DNA from: Proteromonas lacertae
Lineage: Eukaryota > Sar > Bigyra > Opalinata > Proteromonadidae
Reading direction: 5' to 3'
DNA length: 64,000 nt
NCBI GenBank assembly: GCA_002245135.1
Contig: NGBS01000900.1
Span: forward strand, 1 to 64,000
Numbering within the stretch: the first letter of the stretch is position 1; each line of letters begins with the position of its first letter. The position numbers and the translations under genes were made by a program. The notes under the pieces are model-generated. The model was not told where the DNA came from. It saw nothing but the letters and a program-made list of their open reading frames with translations, and made no database searches. Positions 1-11,210 of the stretch are shown here, one piece after another.

Positions 1-3000
1 TCCAGAGAAATTGATATACAATAAAATCGTATTAGATGCAATAGAAAAGTTGAGTTTCAACTATTTGACAATAGTAAATATATCCTATTTAAATTCTGAT
101 GATAATTTTGATGCAATTGAAAATTTTATTGATATATCTTTATATCACGGATCTGAAGATTTTTATATAATTAATACATTATCATATGATAATTTAGTGA
201 TTTTCTTCGATATATACAAGAAAAGAAGTGCTGTGCTCAAAGTTTTCCCTGTGTTTTGTATTGACACTTCAATGACAAAAATTGATAGTAGTAAAACAGA
301 AGGTAATTATTTAGTATCTTACGAAATAAATACATCTTCAGAAGAAGAAAAAGTTCGTTCTGTAATTCATCAATTATTAGGAGATGATTATGTAATAAAT
401 GGTAAAGAAATAGGCTATATAATTGCATTATTCTTTTTAGGTGAAAGTTTAATATCAACCAAAGAATTATCAAGAGAATGTGATAATCAATTATTTATAT
501 AAGACTAAAACAGATACATTATTTGGTCATTTACAGTTTGCGACAAGATAATACAATCACAAGATCAATAGTATTAAATAAGATCAAAATCTAGTGGAAT
601 TGTGTTTGATAAGTTCATATTAAAGACATCCTATGAAGCAGGTGTATGGAATGATCAGTTTATTCAAAAAGAGAGTATACTAGTTGTAATTGGAGAGATT
701 CATTCAACTGATAAATTTGAAAGATCAACTATAAAGATTGGTATTATTTTATCACTCTCTCAGGAGCATATTCTCATAATGATAGAAAATCATTTAATTT
801 ATATTTAATGATTATTGATTACTATAATATAGAAATGAAAGGTATTAGAGGGTTGATAATTGTTCCTACATTTGTTGATGTAAAGTCAGATGTGAGTTTA
901 GTTAAAGATTCTCTTTTATATCTAAGTTCGAATAATATAAACAGTGTAATTGGCTTGTCAAATTCTGAGATGAGAAAAGCATCATTAGCTACTTTGGAGG
1001 AGAAGAATTTGGTACTTTTTTATCCACCATAATTATGAAGGTCCTTGAATGCAAGAGAAACATAATATATGTTGGAGTACCATTTACTAGTCATGTTAGT
1101 GTTAGATATTATATACAAAGAGATGTATTACAAACTAAAAGGAGAGTTGCAATAGTTTATACAAACACTTTGTATTACAAAACAGCGGTAGAGATATTGA
1201 CAGAAGATTTAAACGCTATTGGAATTACAGTTTCATATGTTTCAAAAACTAATTATGATGCTTCAGATATGAATTCAATTGTAAATGAATTATTATATAT
1301 GTTATTGGGAGGTGGAATTATTATATCTTTAATTGATGGAGATTTGAAATATCAATTTTATGAAGTAGCTTATCAGAATTTTTTAGTAGAACCAGCATAT
1401 ACATTCTATACATTTGGTATTGATTCTAGTGTATTACATACAGAATATGCAAAATACTTCTCAAGTCATTATCTAATTACTGAAGCCATTGAAGTAGATA
1501 ACGAAATAACACAAATTATTAAGAAATATAAGGATGATTATTACCCATACATTGATTATTTTGATAATGGTATGTATTATTCTATTTTGTCGATTATGTT
1601 ATGGAGAGAAACAATAGAAAATAAAAAATCTTATCAAACAGAATTAATTTTACAATCAGTTAACAAATTGTCATTCTCTTCACCATTCGGTGTTATTTCT
1701 ACTTCATCAAATCATCATATTTCAATACCTAGAGTAATTGCTAGAGTGATAAAATCAGATAATAATAAATATGAATTTAATTTCAGCTTAAATAGTGGAT
1801 TTACAGTTCCAAGCCCTTATTCTACAAAATATTTGGGAAATGTTGTATTTATATGTGATTGGAGGAAATCAGTAGAACAGCAACCCACAATTTCTGTAAA
1901 CTTTCTTATTGTTCTTTCACCAAATGATGAAACATCATATTTATCTATCATAGCAGTAACAGTATCATGTATTGATGATATAAATTCAAAGAATGGGATA
2001 ATGGGTTATACAGTAAATCCTTTGTTCATTATATACAATGATGAAGATGTAACATTGAAAGATAAGCTTGAAAAAACTATGGTAGAAAATCCATTGAATT
2101 TATTGTATATTGGATGTACAACATCATTCTGTTTAAATACAATTTCTCCATTATTAATAAAATATCACAGATTATTACTTTATCCAATAAAATTCCAAGC
2201 AGAAATATGTCATCCAGCAATGTTAGCAACAGGACCAATACCCAATCAAATAATTGGTTCTGCAATTACATATATTTCTAGTTTGTTAGTCACTAAGAAT
2301 ATAGTTTTATTGTATTCTAGTAATACTAAGTGGAATGTATTTAAAGAAGTTTTTAAAGAAAGTATAGGTGATCAATACTCAATTGTTTATGAAAAGGAAA
2401 TTGATGATTATTCTTATTTTTCCATGTCAATGGTCAATAATATAATAGGATTATTAGCAAATGGAGGGTTTATCATTAGTTTCTTAAGTGAAAAACCACT
2501 ATTAAGTATTTTGAATTATTTGAATGTGATGATTGTTGATGTAAGTTACATAAATTTTGAAATATATAATTTCAGAATTCCACCATATACAATTAAGACA
2601 GAATTGCCAGATCTAAAATTTCCTTATTATTACGTTTCAGGCTTAGATGATCCCGTAGAAGATAGTGGATCATTAAGAGATATAAAACAGATATTGGACA
2701 AATACTATGGAAATATGAATATCACTGATGATAGTGTATCTGTAGCAATTACTATATATGGTCTTGTTAAACTTGCAGAAACAGCTAAAACAATAAATAT
2801 TACAGTATTAAAACAATACTTATTTACAACATATTTAACAGATGATAAAACAACAAGATTCTCAACAAGCAATTATATGGTGAGAGATATTTATATATAC
2901 AAATATGCGAATAATGTTGGAAGCATTGTAAGAACATTCCAAGGAACAGAACCACAATCTTTCAATTGGAAATTAGATGGTAATTATGGTAAAATGTGTG

Positions 3001-6000
3001 ATACAAGACTAGTAATAGATTTTGTAGGTAATCCAGTTATAACAGTGGATATAATGAATGTTATATTAGTTACTTCTACAACAGGTGCAAATCAACTAGA
3101 TTATAGAGGAATATCTGAAGTATTTCAACAAATAATTGATAATATAAACTCAAATGGTGGTTTAAGAAACAAAAGAATTAATTATGAAATAATTGATGAT
3201 CAATCAGATACAACAATTTGTTCTGATTCAATTAAAAGAAGATTAAGTGAAATAGATAATTTAACTGCAATATTCACTACAGGAGGTCAATTGTGTGTTG
3301 ATTTAGTAGTTAGTTCATTAATACAATATAATGTGAAACTATTCCATATTGGTATATTTGGAGGTGAAAGTTGTGAATCAAATGTTTTTCATTTTGGAAT
3401 AGAACCAACAACCATAGAAAGACATATAGAAATAATGATGAATAAAGGAATTAATAATTTTGGTATTATATCGACATCTGAAGCTTATCATATGAAATTC
3501 TATACTTATGCTGAAAGATATATAAATTATTTGTATGGCACTGTATCATTAGCTGCAACAGTAGAAGAAAGTATTAATGACTGTAAATCTTTAGCTCAAA
3601 ACATAAAATCAAAATTAGTAACGCAAAATACAGCCTTGTTGCTATTTGTTAATGTTAATGTTCATAGATTATTATCTACAGCATTGAAGTATGTGGGAAT
3701 AAATGATAATGACTATACAATTTTTTCATTTTCAACATATGAGAATGTGGCATTTTTAGATGATGGAAATATATTACCATTCTATTCAGTTGCTCATTAT
3801 TTTAATACAATCAAAAGTGAAGAAAATTCAAATTTTATTGAAGAGATTAAACTAAGTTTATCTAATGATGTTAAAATAAATGCATATCATGAATCAATTT
3901 ATACTGCTATAGAATTATGGGAAAGAACCGTTAAAGACTATAGTAATATTGAGATTAAAGATTTGAATTTGCAGTATTATAATTTGAATCTAAGCACTGC
4001 TGCTGGTTATATGGTAATGCATAGTAATAATATTGTTTATAGAAATATATATTTATCATATTATGATGGAAATGAATATGGTGGTTTTACTATTGTTTCA
4101 AACTCAGATTATGGATATCCAACTGCTTGGAAACAGTTTATTAACAGTGGTATTTATGTATGTGACTTTATTGATCCTTCAATTGGCCAAAAGTATAAAT
4201 CTCCAAGTATTTCAATCGGTATTATGGCATCTTTGACAGGAATTGACGAATTAAGAGGAAGAGAAATAGTATGTAGTGTGTTGCTAGTGACTAGACGAGT
4301 AAATAGAGAAGGAGGTTTAATTGGAAGTAGAATAGAAGTAGAAATATTTGATACAGAATCAAATTTTGATACATATAAGCAGAAAGCTTTATCTATTTCT
4401 CAGATACCAGAATTAAGTGCTGTATTTGGAGCAGCATGGGATGATGAATATAAAATGTTGATTCAATACTTCAATAAAGTTGGAAAACTATTCTTCTTTT
4501 CTGGAACAGCAACAAGTGATGGTTGTGAGAATTATGGTGTTGTTACTCAAGATACTTTTATACAACTCATTACTGTTACACAGTATACTTTAGTGAAAGA
4601 AGGTACAAATGAATATATAATCATTTATTCATCTCATCGTTTCAGTGTAGAGAATTTGAAGATATTTTCAGGGTTTTTAGATAGTATTAATATTAAGTAT
4701 ATTAAATATGAATATGATTCAACGAACAATGAAATATTTGAAGAAATAAGACAACTATATCCGAATGGAGTTAAAATCGTTGATGTTGGTTCTACATGGT
4801 ATGCTCTTGAAATGTCTATACGAGCAACAAAAGCTGGACTTGTTTATCCAAAGTATAAATTCTATCATTATTTTGTTGATGAATATCTATTGAATGGAAA
4901 TGAAAAATATTTTGAAGGACATATTTTCTTAAGTTCTTGGTTTGCTGTAGTGGGTAAAGCTATTTCAAAAGGTTATGAAAATCAAAGAAGTTTTTATAGA
5001 GAGTATGTAGAAACTTATTCAGATTCCATTAGAGTATCAAGTACAGCAGAAGCAACATACACAAGTGTGGAGCTATGGATAAGTGGAGTTAAAGAAAGTT
5101 ATAGTTTTGAATCATCATTAGTGAAAAAGGGAATGTTAGGCAAAAAAATAAAAGCTGGTTCAGATAGGATAAGATTAGAAATTAATAATATTGTTTCAAG
5201 AAAAATATATACAGCACAAGTGATAGATGGAGTATTAGTATTAATTACTTCAACTACTGAAGCTATCTATCCTTACTCTTATGCTAATTGGATGCCTGAT
5301 AATCAAGGCAAAGAATGCGATTGGGTAAACAATAATGGTACATACATTAAACAGAATATTAAAAGAGTAGGAATTATATTAGAGTCTGATTTTAGAATTA
5401 ATACAGAAATTTATAATGCATGGATATCTTTTAAAGATGCTTTAAATGAAATTAATCTAGAAGGTGGTATTAATGGAATAGACTTTTATGAATCATCTGC
5501 AATTGTACCACTTGATGATGTTGAGAATAGCACAATTCAACTTATAGAGAATGAAAAAATATATGCATTATTTGGATGTTTATCAATCAAATGCAGAGAT
5601 ATAGTAAGTGTTATTGCTGAAGAATATAAAAAGATGTTTTTCTATATTGGTAATAATGGTGGAGAATATTTTTCAAAATACACATTTTCTATTTCTTCAA
5701 CCATAATCCAAAATTTAAATGTAGCATTAGCATATACTAATAAAATGTATAAGAATTATTATTTGCTAATTGATCAACAAAATTAATATCTTTTTTTTTA
5801 TCATTATATACACTCAATTAGTTACTTAATTTTGTATTGATTTATACTTTGATAAAATAACAACCTTCATATCAGCACATACTAATAACCAATTGTTAGG
5901 TTATTATGAAATAACAGATAAAATAAAATGTAGTATAATTATGAGGAATATAGCATCAGCATCAAGTATTTATAATCACATGATTAGTATTTATATTTAT

Positions 6001-7716
6001 GTATTTTATGTATTTTTAGTAATTACTGTTTTGTCAAAATCAAATTTTGAAGAATGTATGGAGTATTATGTAAATAATAGGTTAATAAGATATAGATACT
6101 ATCTACTAATATTAAATTATAATCATTATGAATATTTAGATATTGATATAAATACAATAGTTGGAAGTTATATATCATTGTCATACCATCAAAGTAATAC
6201 TTATTTCAGAAATTATGCATTTAAAAAGAGAGTTAGTTCAGTATTAGATGCAATGTCTTACATATCGCCATATTATGAGAATTGCTATTCATCAATTAAT
6301 ATATTCAAATTAGCAGTTGAAAAAGCATCGCAATATGATTCAAGAAATGAATTACCTGAAAGTGACTATGTTAGATTAACTATTCCAAAAATACAATATC
6401 AATCACCTTCAGGGGTTATTACAATGACAATAAATAATTATGCAGAAAGACCAATGTATTTATTGGAAATAATTAGAGAAGATAAATTCCTTCAAGTTAA
6501 TCCAGAAATAGGTACAATTGAGTCTTACAATCCTTATCCGTTTATAACATATTTACCAAAAGAAAGTGAAAATGTAAAAAGTATAAGAATACTTAAAAGA
6601 AGTGAAATAATGAAGTGGTTTGGCTTTTGTTTATGTTTGTTTAGCATATTAGTTTCGTTATTATGTTTAATATATACAATAAAATTTAGAAAGAACAGAA
6701 TAATAAAATGTAGTTCACCACTTTATTATTATTGTTTAATATTTGGTTTAATTATGTCAGCAATAAGTATAATATATTTGACAGCCACTCCAACTTCATC
6801 TTCAGTTATATGCTATATTAGAATCAACTTATGTTTATTCTCAGTTATGTTTGTATCTTCAATGTTATTTGTAAAAGCTGCGAAATACAATTTCAGTAGG
6901 AAGAAGAGAATACATAAAGTATTATTTATCTTAATAATTAAAATAATAGATAAAAATCACTCCATTTTATATTGTAAAGATATTTTTATTTTCTTACTTT
7001 TTCCCATTGGTAGTGTCAGTAGTTTATCAAATTGTCTCTCAACCATCTTATACTTTACAGTTGAGTGAAAAAGATTCATCGTTCTTAGTTGATTCTTTTT
7101 ATGAAGAATGTTCTCAAGATGATATATTTAAGTATATTTTTTTATCTTTATTTTTCCATATAGTATAATCATCATTGTTTATGTAGTAATATATATTTTG
7201 TATGGTTTATACTTATCTTTCCACTCAAGACAAAAAGCTATTGAATTTGGTGATTCTTATTCGTTGCTTATAACTTATATTGTTGAATATATCCTTTTAC
7301 TTAATGATTTATTCTGATAGATATTCTTTAACATTCGTTTAATCTTCATGTTGATCATTTTATTCGTTTTAGAATTTGTAATAAACTCAACTCCAGATTA
7401 TTTATTGTTATTTAGAGGAATTGGTTATCCTTTAGTAATAATAGCTATTACATTAGTCCAATTCGTTCCAAAGATATTGTTTATGTTTACTGATGAATTA
7501 GCACTTGATGTAACAGACAGTAGTATGACAGAATCAATGAGTGTTCGCCAATCTCAATCATATCTTTTTTTTATCTTTACATAATCATCTTATTATTTCT
7601 TAATCATATTTACTTCAGTATCTTATTCAATGAATCATTCTATAAATCATTCAATAAACCGTTCTGCATCTCGTGCTATGTCTCAATCTCAGTCTATTAA
7701 TAGAAAGCATATATAG
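1..7716 (+). CDS. Class C GPCR with tandem substrate-binding ectodomains, 5' partial
   Basis: Seven-helix receptor of the metabotropic glutamate/GABA-B class, truncated by the left window edge. The ectodomain is a chain of bacterial amide/urea-type periplasmic-binding domains about 385 residues apart, starting near 735, 1890, 3045, 4205 and 5365, plus the end of an earlier one. The 1035-5786 stretch is one uninterrupted 1583-codon frame. The last domain continues at 5841-6560 (IVGSYISLSYHQ). TM1 begins at MKWFGFCLCLF (about 6610), with the class C features KCSSP, a Cys before TM3, and FVPKI in TM7 (about 7465-7480). GT-AG introns lie at 480-513, 6919-6949 and 7132-7163. U12-like ones are proposed at 5786-5840, 7289-7342 and 7560-7613. 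The cytoplasmic tail is Ser/Gln/Asn-rich and ends at TAG 7714-7716. The first kilobase has several frame breaks (see findings). The ligand is not predictable. Confidence 0.85.
735..6560 (+). repeat. Tandem substrate-binding domain repeat, about 1155-bp period
   Basis: Each unit opens with a beta-strand such as IKIGIILSL, ISVNFLIVLSP, VDIMNVILVTS, SISIGIMASLTG or IKRVGIILES. It continues with a helix ending in xINxxGGIxG, then a YP/FYxG segment with a Cys, and closes with a NNIxxRxIYL strand pair. Start-to-start spacing is close to 1155 bp in all five units. The units are diverged at sequence level, so the array is old rather than a recent amplification. Confidence 0.8.
5786..5840 (+). other. 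Candidate U12-type intron, AT-GA, 55 nt
   Basis: The intron would start ATATCTTTTT directly after the exon ending in codons for LLIDQQN. A branch-like TTACTTAAT precedes the proposed end at TTGA. Splicing joins LIDQQNY to LYFDKITTFISAH, giving exactly the spacing expected between the Asp and Lys of a substrate-binding domain (GSDY...K). No GT donor is available here. The 3' end is inferred from frame and domain spacing only; an end at ...AAC (5872) would also keep frame but deletes part of the domain. Confidence 0.45.
7289..7342 (+). other. Candidate U12-type intron, AT-AA, 54 nt
   Basis: The 5' end ATATCCTTTT is the textbook U12 AT-type donor. TTCTTTAAC lies 11 nt before the proposed 3' end and differs from the U12 branch consensus at one base. 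Removal joins SYSLLITYIVE to FFMLIILFVLE, giving the TM6 spacing seen in class C receptors. A competing GT-AG choice (7282-7320, donor GTTGAA) also keeps frame but inserts extra residues in TM6. Confidence 0.5.
7560..7613 (+). other. Candidate U12-type intron, AT-AC, 54 nt
   Basis: This interval starts ATATCTTTTT, has TTTCTTAAT ten nt before the end, and ends in AC. It contains an in-frame TAA and no GT donor exists in the vicinity. Removing it joins two halves of one Ser/Gln/Asn-rich tail (SVRQSQS and SVSYSMNHS) without a frame change. It is the clearest of the candidates in this window. Confidence 0.65.
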
Positions 7717-7852
7717 AAATAGTTTGTTACTAAGATAGTCAGTTGGTTGTATGCATTCATAAAGTTTCTTTTGCTCAACTATGAATATTGTTTATTTACG
7801 TTTTTAACCAAAAAACAAAATACTAACAAACGACTAAAATAATATGTTCGTT

Positions 7853-7859
7853 GGCTTGA
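7853..7859 (-). promoter_or_regulatory. TCAAGCC promoter-type element
   Basis: GGCTTGA, the reverse complement of TCAAGCC, lies about 15-20 nt before the ATG at 7873. It belongs to a recurring upstream motif described in the findings. Confidence 0.35.
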
Positions 7860-7872
7860 AATATTAATTTGA

Positions 7873-8934
7873 ATGATGTTGAATTTCTCTAGATCAGTTA
7901 AATCTTTTGGTAGAATCTACCCACTAATGCAGTGCAAGAATGTTCTATTTTCAATGTCAGCAATTAGAACTCATATACCAGAAGCAGAAGACTATCGAGT
8001 GGTATTTAGCAAATTAATAAATAAATCCAGTTGGTTGAATTTAGACAAAATCACTGTTGTCTCAAATGAAGATAGATTCTATAGAGGAAAAGGCTTATAT
8101 CTAATTTGGTTAAAGCAACATTATAATGTTTCAGCATCATCTCTCGCTTACATATTTTACTTTTTAGGTACTGTTGGGCGTTGTGATGAATCAATTAAGA
8201 TGTTTGAAAAGCATAAATCAAATCTGAAGTCTTCTTATCCAAATATAGAAATATGTTCACAATTTTTAGCATCTATAAGATATTTAACAGATGTAAATAC
8301 GGTAGACAAATACTTCAAAGAAATTCTAAATTATTATCCAAAGGATATTGATATAACAACATCATATGTTTCATTCTTGTTTAATAATAAAAGCTATACA
8401 AATATTTATGAAATATATGACAATATAAAATCTCAATCAGTTCATTTATCACCAACAATGTTTAATATCATGTTATTAACATGTGTAAAACTCAAAGATG
8501 TGGAAAAGATGAAGAATATATGGAATTATCATTGTTCATATAATGGAATAACAACGTCAAATGATTATCAAATCTACATGAGTGGTTTATATGAAGAAAA
8601 ACAGTATAACGAAATACTTGAGATATTTAAGACGATGCCAGACAATGATATAACAAAAATAAATGTTGGTATGGTTATGATATTAAGTAATTGTTCAAAA
8701 TACTTAAATTCTTATGAAAAATTAAAGGATGTTTGTATGAAAATGTATAAATCATATATTCAAGAAAATAAGGATGAAGTTATCAAAGATGAGTTATTAT
8801 CTAATCCTGAATTTTTCAATAATATATTGTTCTCAAATGCTATAACAAAGTCTGAATTGAGTGAAGAAATGAAATTATATTTGGAAGAGGATAATAAAGT
8901 ATTTAAAAATGCATTTATCAAATCCAACAAGTGA
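7873..8934 (+). CDS. PPR/TPR-like helical-repeat protein, probably mitochondrial
   Basis: The N-terminus is basic, Ser-rich and lacks acidic residues (MMLNFSRSVKSFGR), typical of a mitochondrial presequence. The rest is helical-pair repeats such as LAYIFYFLGTVGRCDESIKMFEKH and FNIMLLTCVKLKDVEKMKNIWNY (each quoted only in part of the repeat), which fit the pentatricopeptide/TPR pattern. Such proteins usually bind organellar RNA. The frame stops at 8934, but a second open stretch at 8991-9082 (ending KYKEMNK) has the same Lys-rich composition and may be a last exon; no clean GT-AG junction joins them in frame. A phase-0 donor at GTATTT (about 8900) is one possibility. The start is the first of two consecutive ATGs. 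Confidence 0.6.
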   Translation: MMLNFSRSVKSFGRIYPLMQCKNVLFSMSAIRTHIPEAEDYRVVFSKLINKSSWLNLDKITVVSNEDRFYRGKGLYLIWLKQHYNVSASSLAYIFYFLGTVGRCDESIKMFEKHKSNLKSSYPNIEICSQFLASIRYLTDVNTVDKYFKEILNYYPKDIDITTSYVSFLFNNKSYTNIYEIYDNIKSQSVHLSPTMFNIMLLTCVKLKDVEKMKNIWNYHCSYNGITTSNDYQIYMSGLYEEKQYNEILEIFKTMPDNDITKINVGMVMILSNCSKYLNSYEKLKDVCMKMYKSYIQENKDEVIKDELLSNPEFFNNILFSNAITKSELSEEMKLYLEEDNKVFKNAFIKSNK

Positions 8935-9206
8935 GTTGTTTTATTCTGTTTCATATTATAATAATGGTTTATACAACAAGATACTTTCAAAATCATCATC
9001 TAAAAACAAAGAAAATAAACAAATGAAAAGAAATAAAGTATTAATTGATGAAGTAAATAAGTATAAGGAGATGAACAAATAAGAATTTACATCAATCTTT
9101 TTTTCTATGTATTTTTTTTCATATAGACAATAAATATATGATAATATTAAACAACATATTTAAGGTTTAAAAAGAAAAGTAACACAAACTAATTTAATCT
9201 GTCGAT

Positions 9207-9917
9207 TCATTCAATTTTCTCTTTTTTTCTTTGAATTCTCTCTAATTTTTCTTCTTTCTTTCTCTTAGCTATTTTCTCTCTCATTATTTCACCTTGTTTC
9301 TTCAAAATCTTCTTAATTGTATGTTTACTTGCTGTATTAGTTTCATCTACTTTAGTTTCTGTTTCTTTCTTCAATTGATTTTTACTCTTTTTATTACCAA
9401 ATGCAGTAATTAAGTCTTGCCTCTTTTCTAAATAAGATCGTTCTTTTTCTGTTTCTTTAATTTCAGATATAGTAGTGTTTTACTGTTGATTCTAAACTAT
9501 ATACTCTATCAATCTTTGTAACATCTAAATTATTGTTTGAAGAATCAAAAATTCCAAAATATATACTACAATAACAATAATAATGTAATCTATACTTTTG
9601 AGATGAATTAGAAAAATTTGAATCATAATTATTGCCTTGATATAGAATCATTGGTGTTTCTGCAACTAGTTTTCTTCTCATTTGACCTTTTTTTGATAAT
9701 TTCTTATATTCATTAAGAAAAATATTATATAATATAAATAGACATAAAAGATATTCATATGACTGGAATTTTATATGATCTTCTCCTTGATTTGACAGAA
9801 TTGATGAAGTTGGTGGACCTCCAGGAAAGGAAACTAATAGATTATAGAAAATATAATACCAACAAATGGCGGTTGTACATCAGCATTAAGTTTATGGCAA
9901 GTTATATGACATTTCAT
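9207..9917 (-). CDS. RPA49: RNA polymerase I subunit A49/RPA49-like (POLR1E)
   Basis: Subunit of Pol I that, with the A34.5 partner, stabilises initiation and elongation on rDNA in the nucleolus. Assembled from the minus strand, the protein shows VQPPFVVSFPGGPP, then RRKLVAETPMILYQGNN (family pattern LxxETDxxxYxGNN), then IYFGIFDSSNNNLDV, then SYLEKRQDLITAFGNKKSKN (family pattern YxxxRxxLxxAFGxKKS). Introns: 26 nt at 9834-9859, 30 nt at 9566-9595, an AT-AA candidate at 9704-9754, and one near 9450-9490 whose ends I could not fix. The protein stops after a short Lys-rich tail, so the C-terminal tandem winged-helix domain of typical A49 is absent. It is divergent with the CLASP-like gene, with 91 bp between start codons. 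Confidence 0.75.
9704..9754 (-). other. Candidate U12-type intron, AT-AA, 51 nt
   Basis: On the minus strand it starts ATATCTTTTATG, carries TTTTTCTTAAT about 9 nt before the end, and ends in AA. The interval is open, so translation could run through, but that would insert 17 hydrophobic residues in RPA49. Removal gives FQSYEKLSKKGQMRRKLVAE, matching the spacing of the family. Same 12-nt donor as the intron at 16304-16354. Confidence 0.5.
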
Positions 9918-10008
9918 TTTTGATCAAGCTTTTTGTTTGACTATTTTTTTAAATATTTGAAAGTTTTAAAGGAATTAGTGAATATTTACTCCGATCAAAT
10001 ATTTCTTA

Positions 10009-11049
10009 ATGTCTAGTAGTGAAATAAAAGCCAAATTAGATAGTATAATCGCCGATTTAAATCCTTCAAAAGAATGGGATAAGAACGAGAAAGCTTTAAA
10101 TGAGATAATTGTATTTATTGATACATTATAATTGAAATAGAAAATATTTAATGAATCAAATGAAGGAAATGTAGAAGATTTACAGAATATAGCTATTAAA
10201 ACGAAAGAGCTAATATGCAAAGCTATTAAGAATTTAAGATCAAAATTGTGTATAAGTGCATGCAATTGTATCACAACTATGTCAAAAGTCTTAAAATCAA
10301 ATTTCAACTGTTGTTCAGATTATTATTTTCAAATATTAATGAATAACACAAATAATGGTGTGTCTGTAATAGCAAATTCATGTCTAAATACATTACAATC
10401 CATAATATCATCAACAAAAATTGGTTATTCAAAGCTTTTGTTAATCATTTATAACTCTTCAAAATCTAAAAATTACTTTACTCGATTATCAGGTGCAAAA
10501 TGTTTTCATTTAGCAATTACAAATTGGATAAATTTCGGCCATGAAAACCACTTTCAAGAATATTCAACCTATTTAGTTTCATGCTTAAATGATTCAAATC
10601 AAATGTGTAGAAATGAAGGAATAGAATGTTATAATTCTCTGTTGAAATTATTCCCAAATAAAATGAATGCAATATATGATAAATGTAATAGAATGATACA
10701 AAAGAAAATCAATACGTTTGATAAACATACTGTATTAGATAACAATATACCAACAGAAAATAAATCAAAGCTTACAAAAATAGATAAGCCAAAAGTAATT
10801 TCAAAAAATGTTATCATAAAGCCAATAATCAAGAAAGAAGAAATAGTTGAGATGAAAAAGGATGTGGAAACAACAAATCAAAAATCATCTTTTGCTATAG
10901 GAAAGAAATTGTTCAAGAATTTGAAAACATTAGGAAAGGCAAAGAGAATGAATTTATCTAAAGCAAGTGATCTCAATAAGAGGAAGAAGATAAATGAGAA
11001 TGAAAATAAAAGTAAAAGAATTTGTTTATCAGATATAACAAATAAATAA
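10009..11049 (+). CDS. CLASP/TOG-domain microtubule-associated protein, small
   Basis: CLASP-family proteins bind tubulin and stabilise microtubule plus ends. Exon 1 is 10009-10110 (34 codons, MSSSEIKAKLDS...); a 30-nt GT-AG intron at 10111-10140 joins LNEII to KIFNESNEG. The N-terminal 200 residues follow the CLASP_N/TOG pattern: an Asp/Trp pair (SKEWDKNEKAL), LRSKLCISACNCITTM, then helical repeats. The C-terminal 100 residues are Lys-rich and low-complexity, a likely microtubule-binding tail. At about 337 residues with one TOG domain it is much shorter than animal CLASP. Divergent neighbour: RPA49. Confidence 0.65.
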
Positions 11050-11157
11050 TCCATTATTTTATTGTTTTTATTTGATTATTACATTAGCATAAAAGAAGAT
11101 GAAGAATTAACAAAACAATATTTTTCAAATCTATTTTGAATAAGCTTGTAACTCACT

Positions 11158-11164
11158 TCAAGCC
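11158..11164 (+). promoter_or_regulatory. TCAAGCC promoter-type element
   Basis: TCAAGCC lies 47 nt before the ATG at 11211, with a second related AAGCTTG at 11142-11148. It belongs to the recurrent upstream motif described in the findings. Confidence 0.45.
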
Positions 11165-11210
11165 ATTTGTGTTATAACACTAATTTTTTAGAACTGCATT
11201 GTTATATAAG

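Noticed and set aside
741-763. A 23-nt GT-AG intron inside the first substrate-binding domain
   Set aside because: Removing it deletes the core beta-strand IILSLSG that every other unit keeps. A two-base slip in CTCTCT fits the alignment instead.
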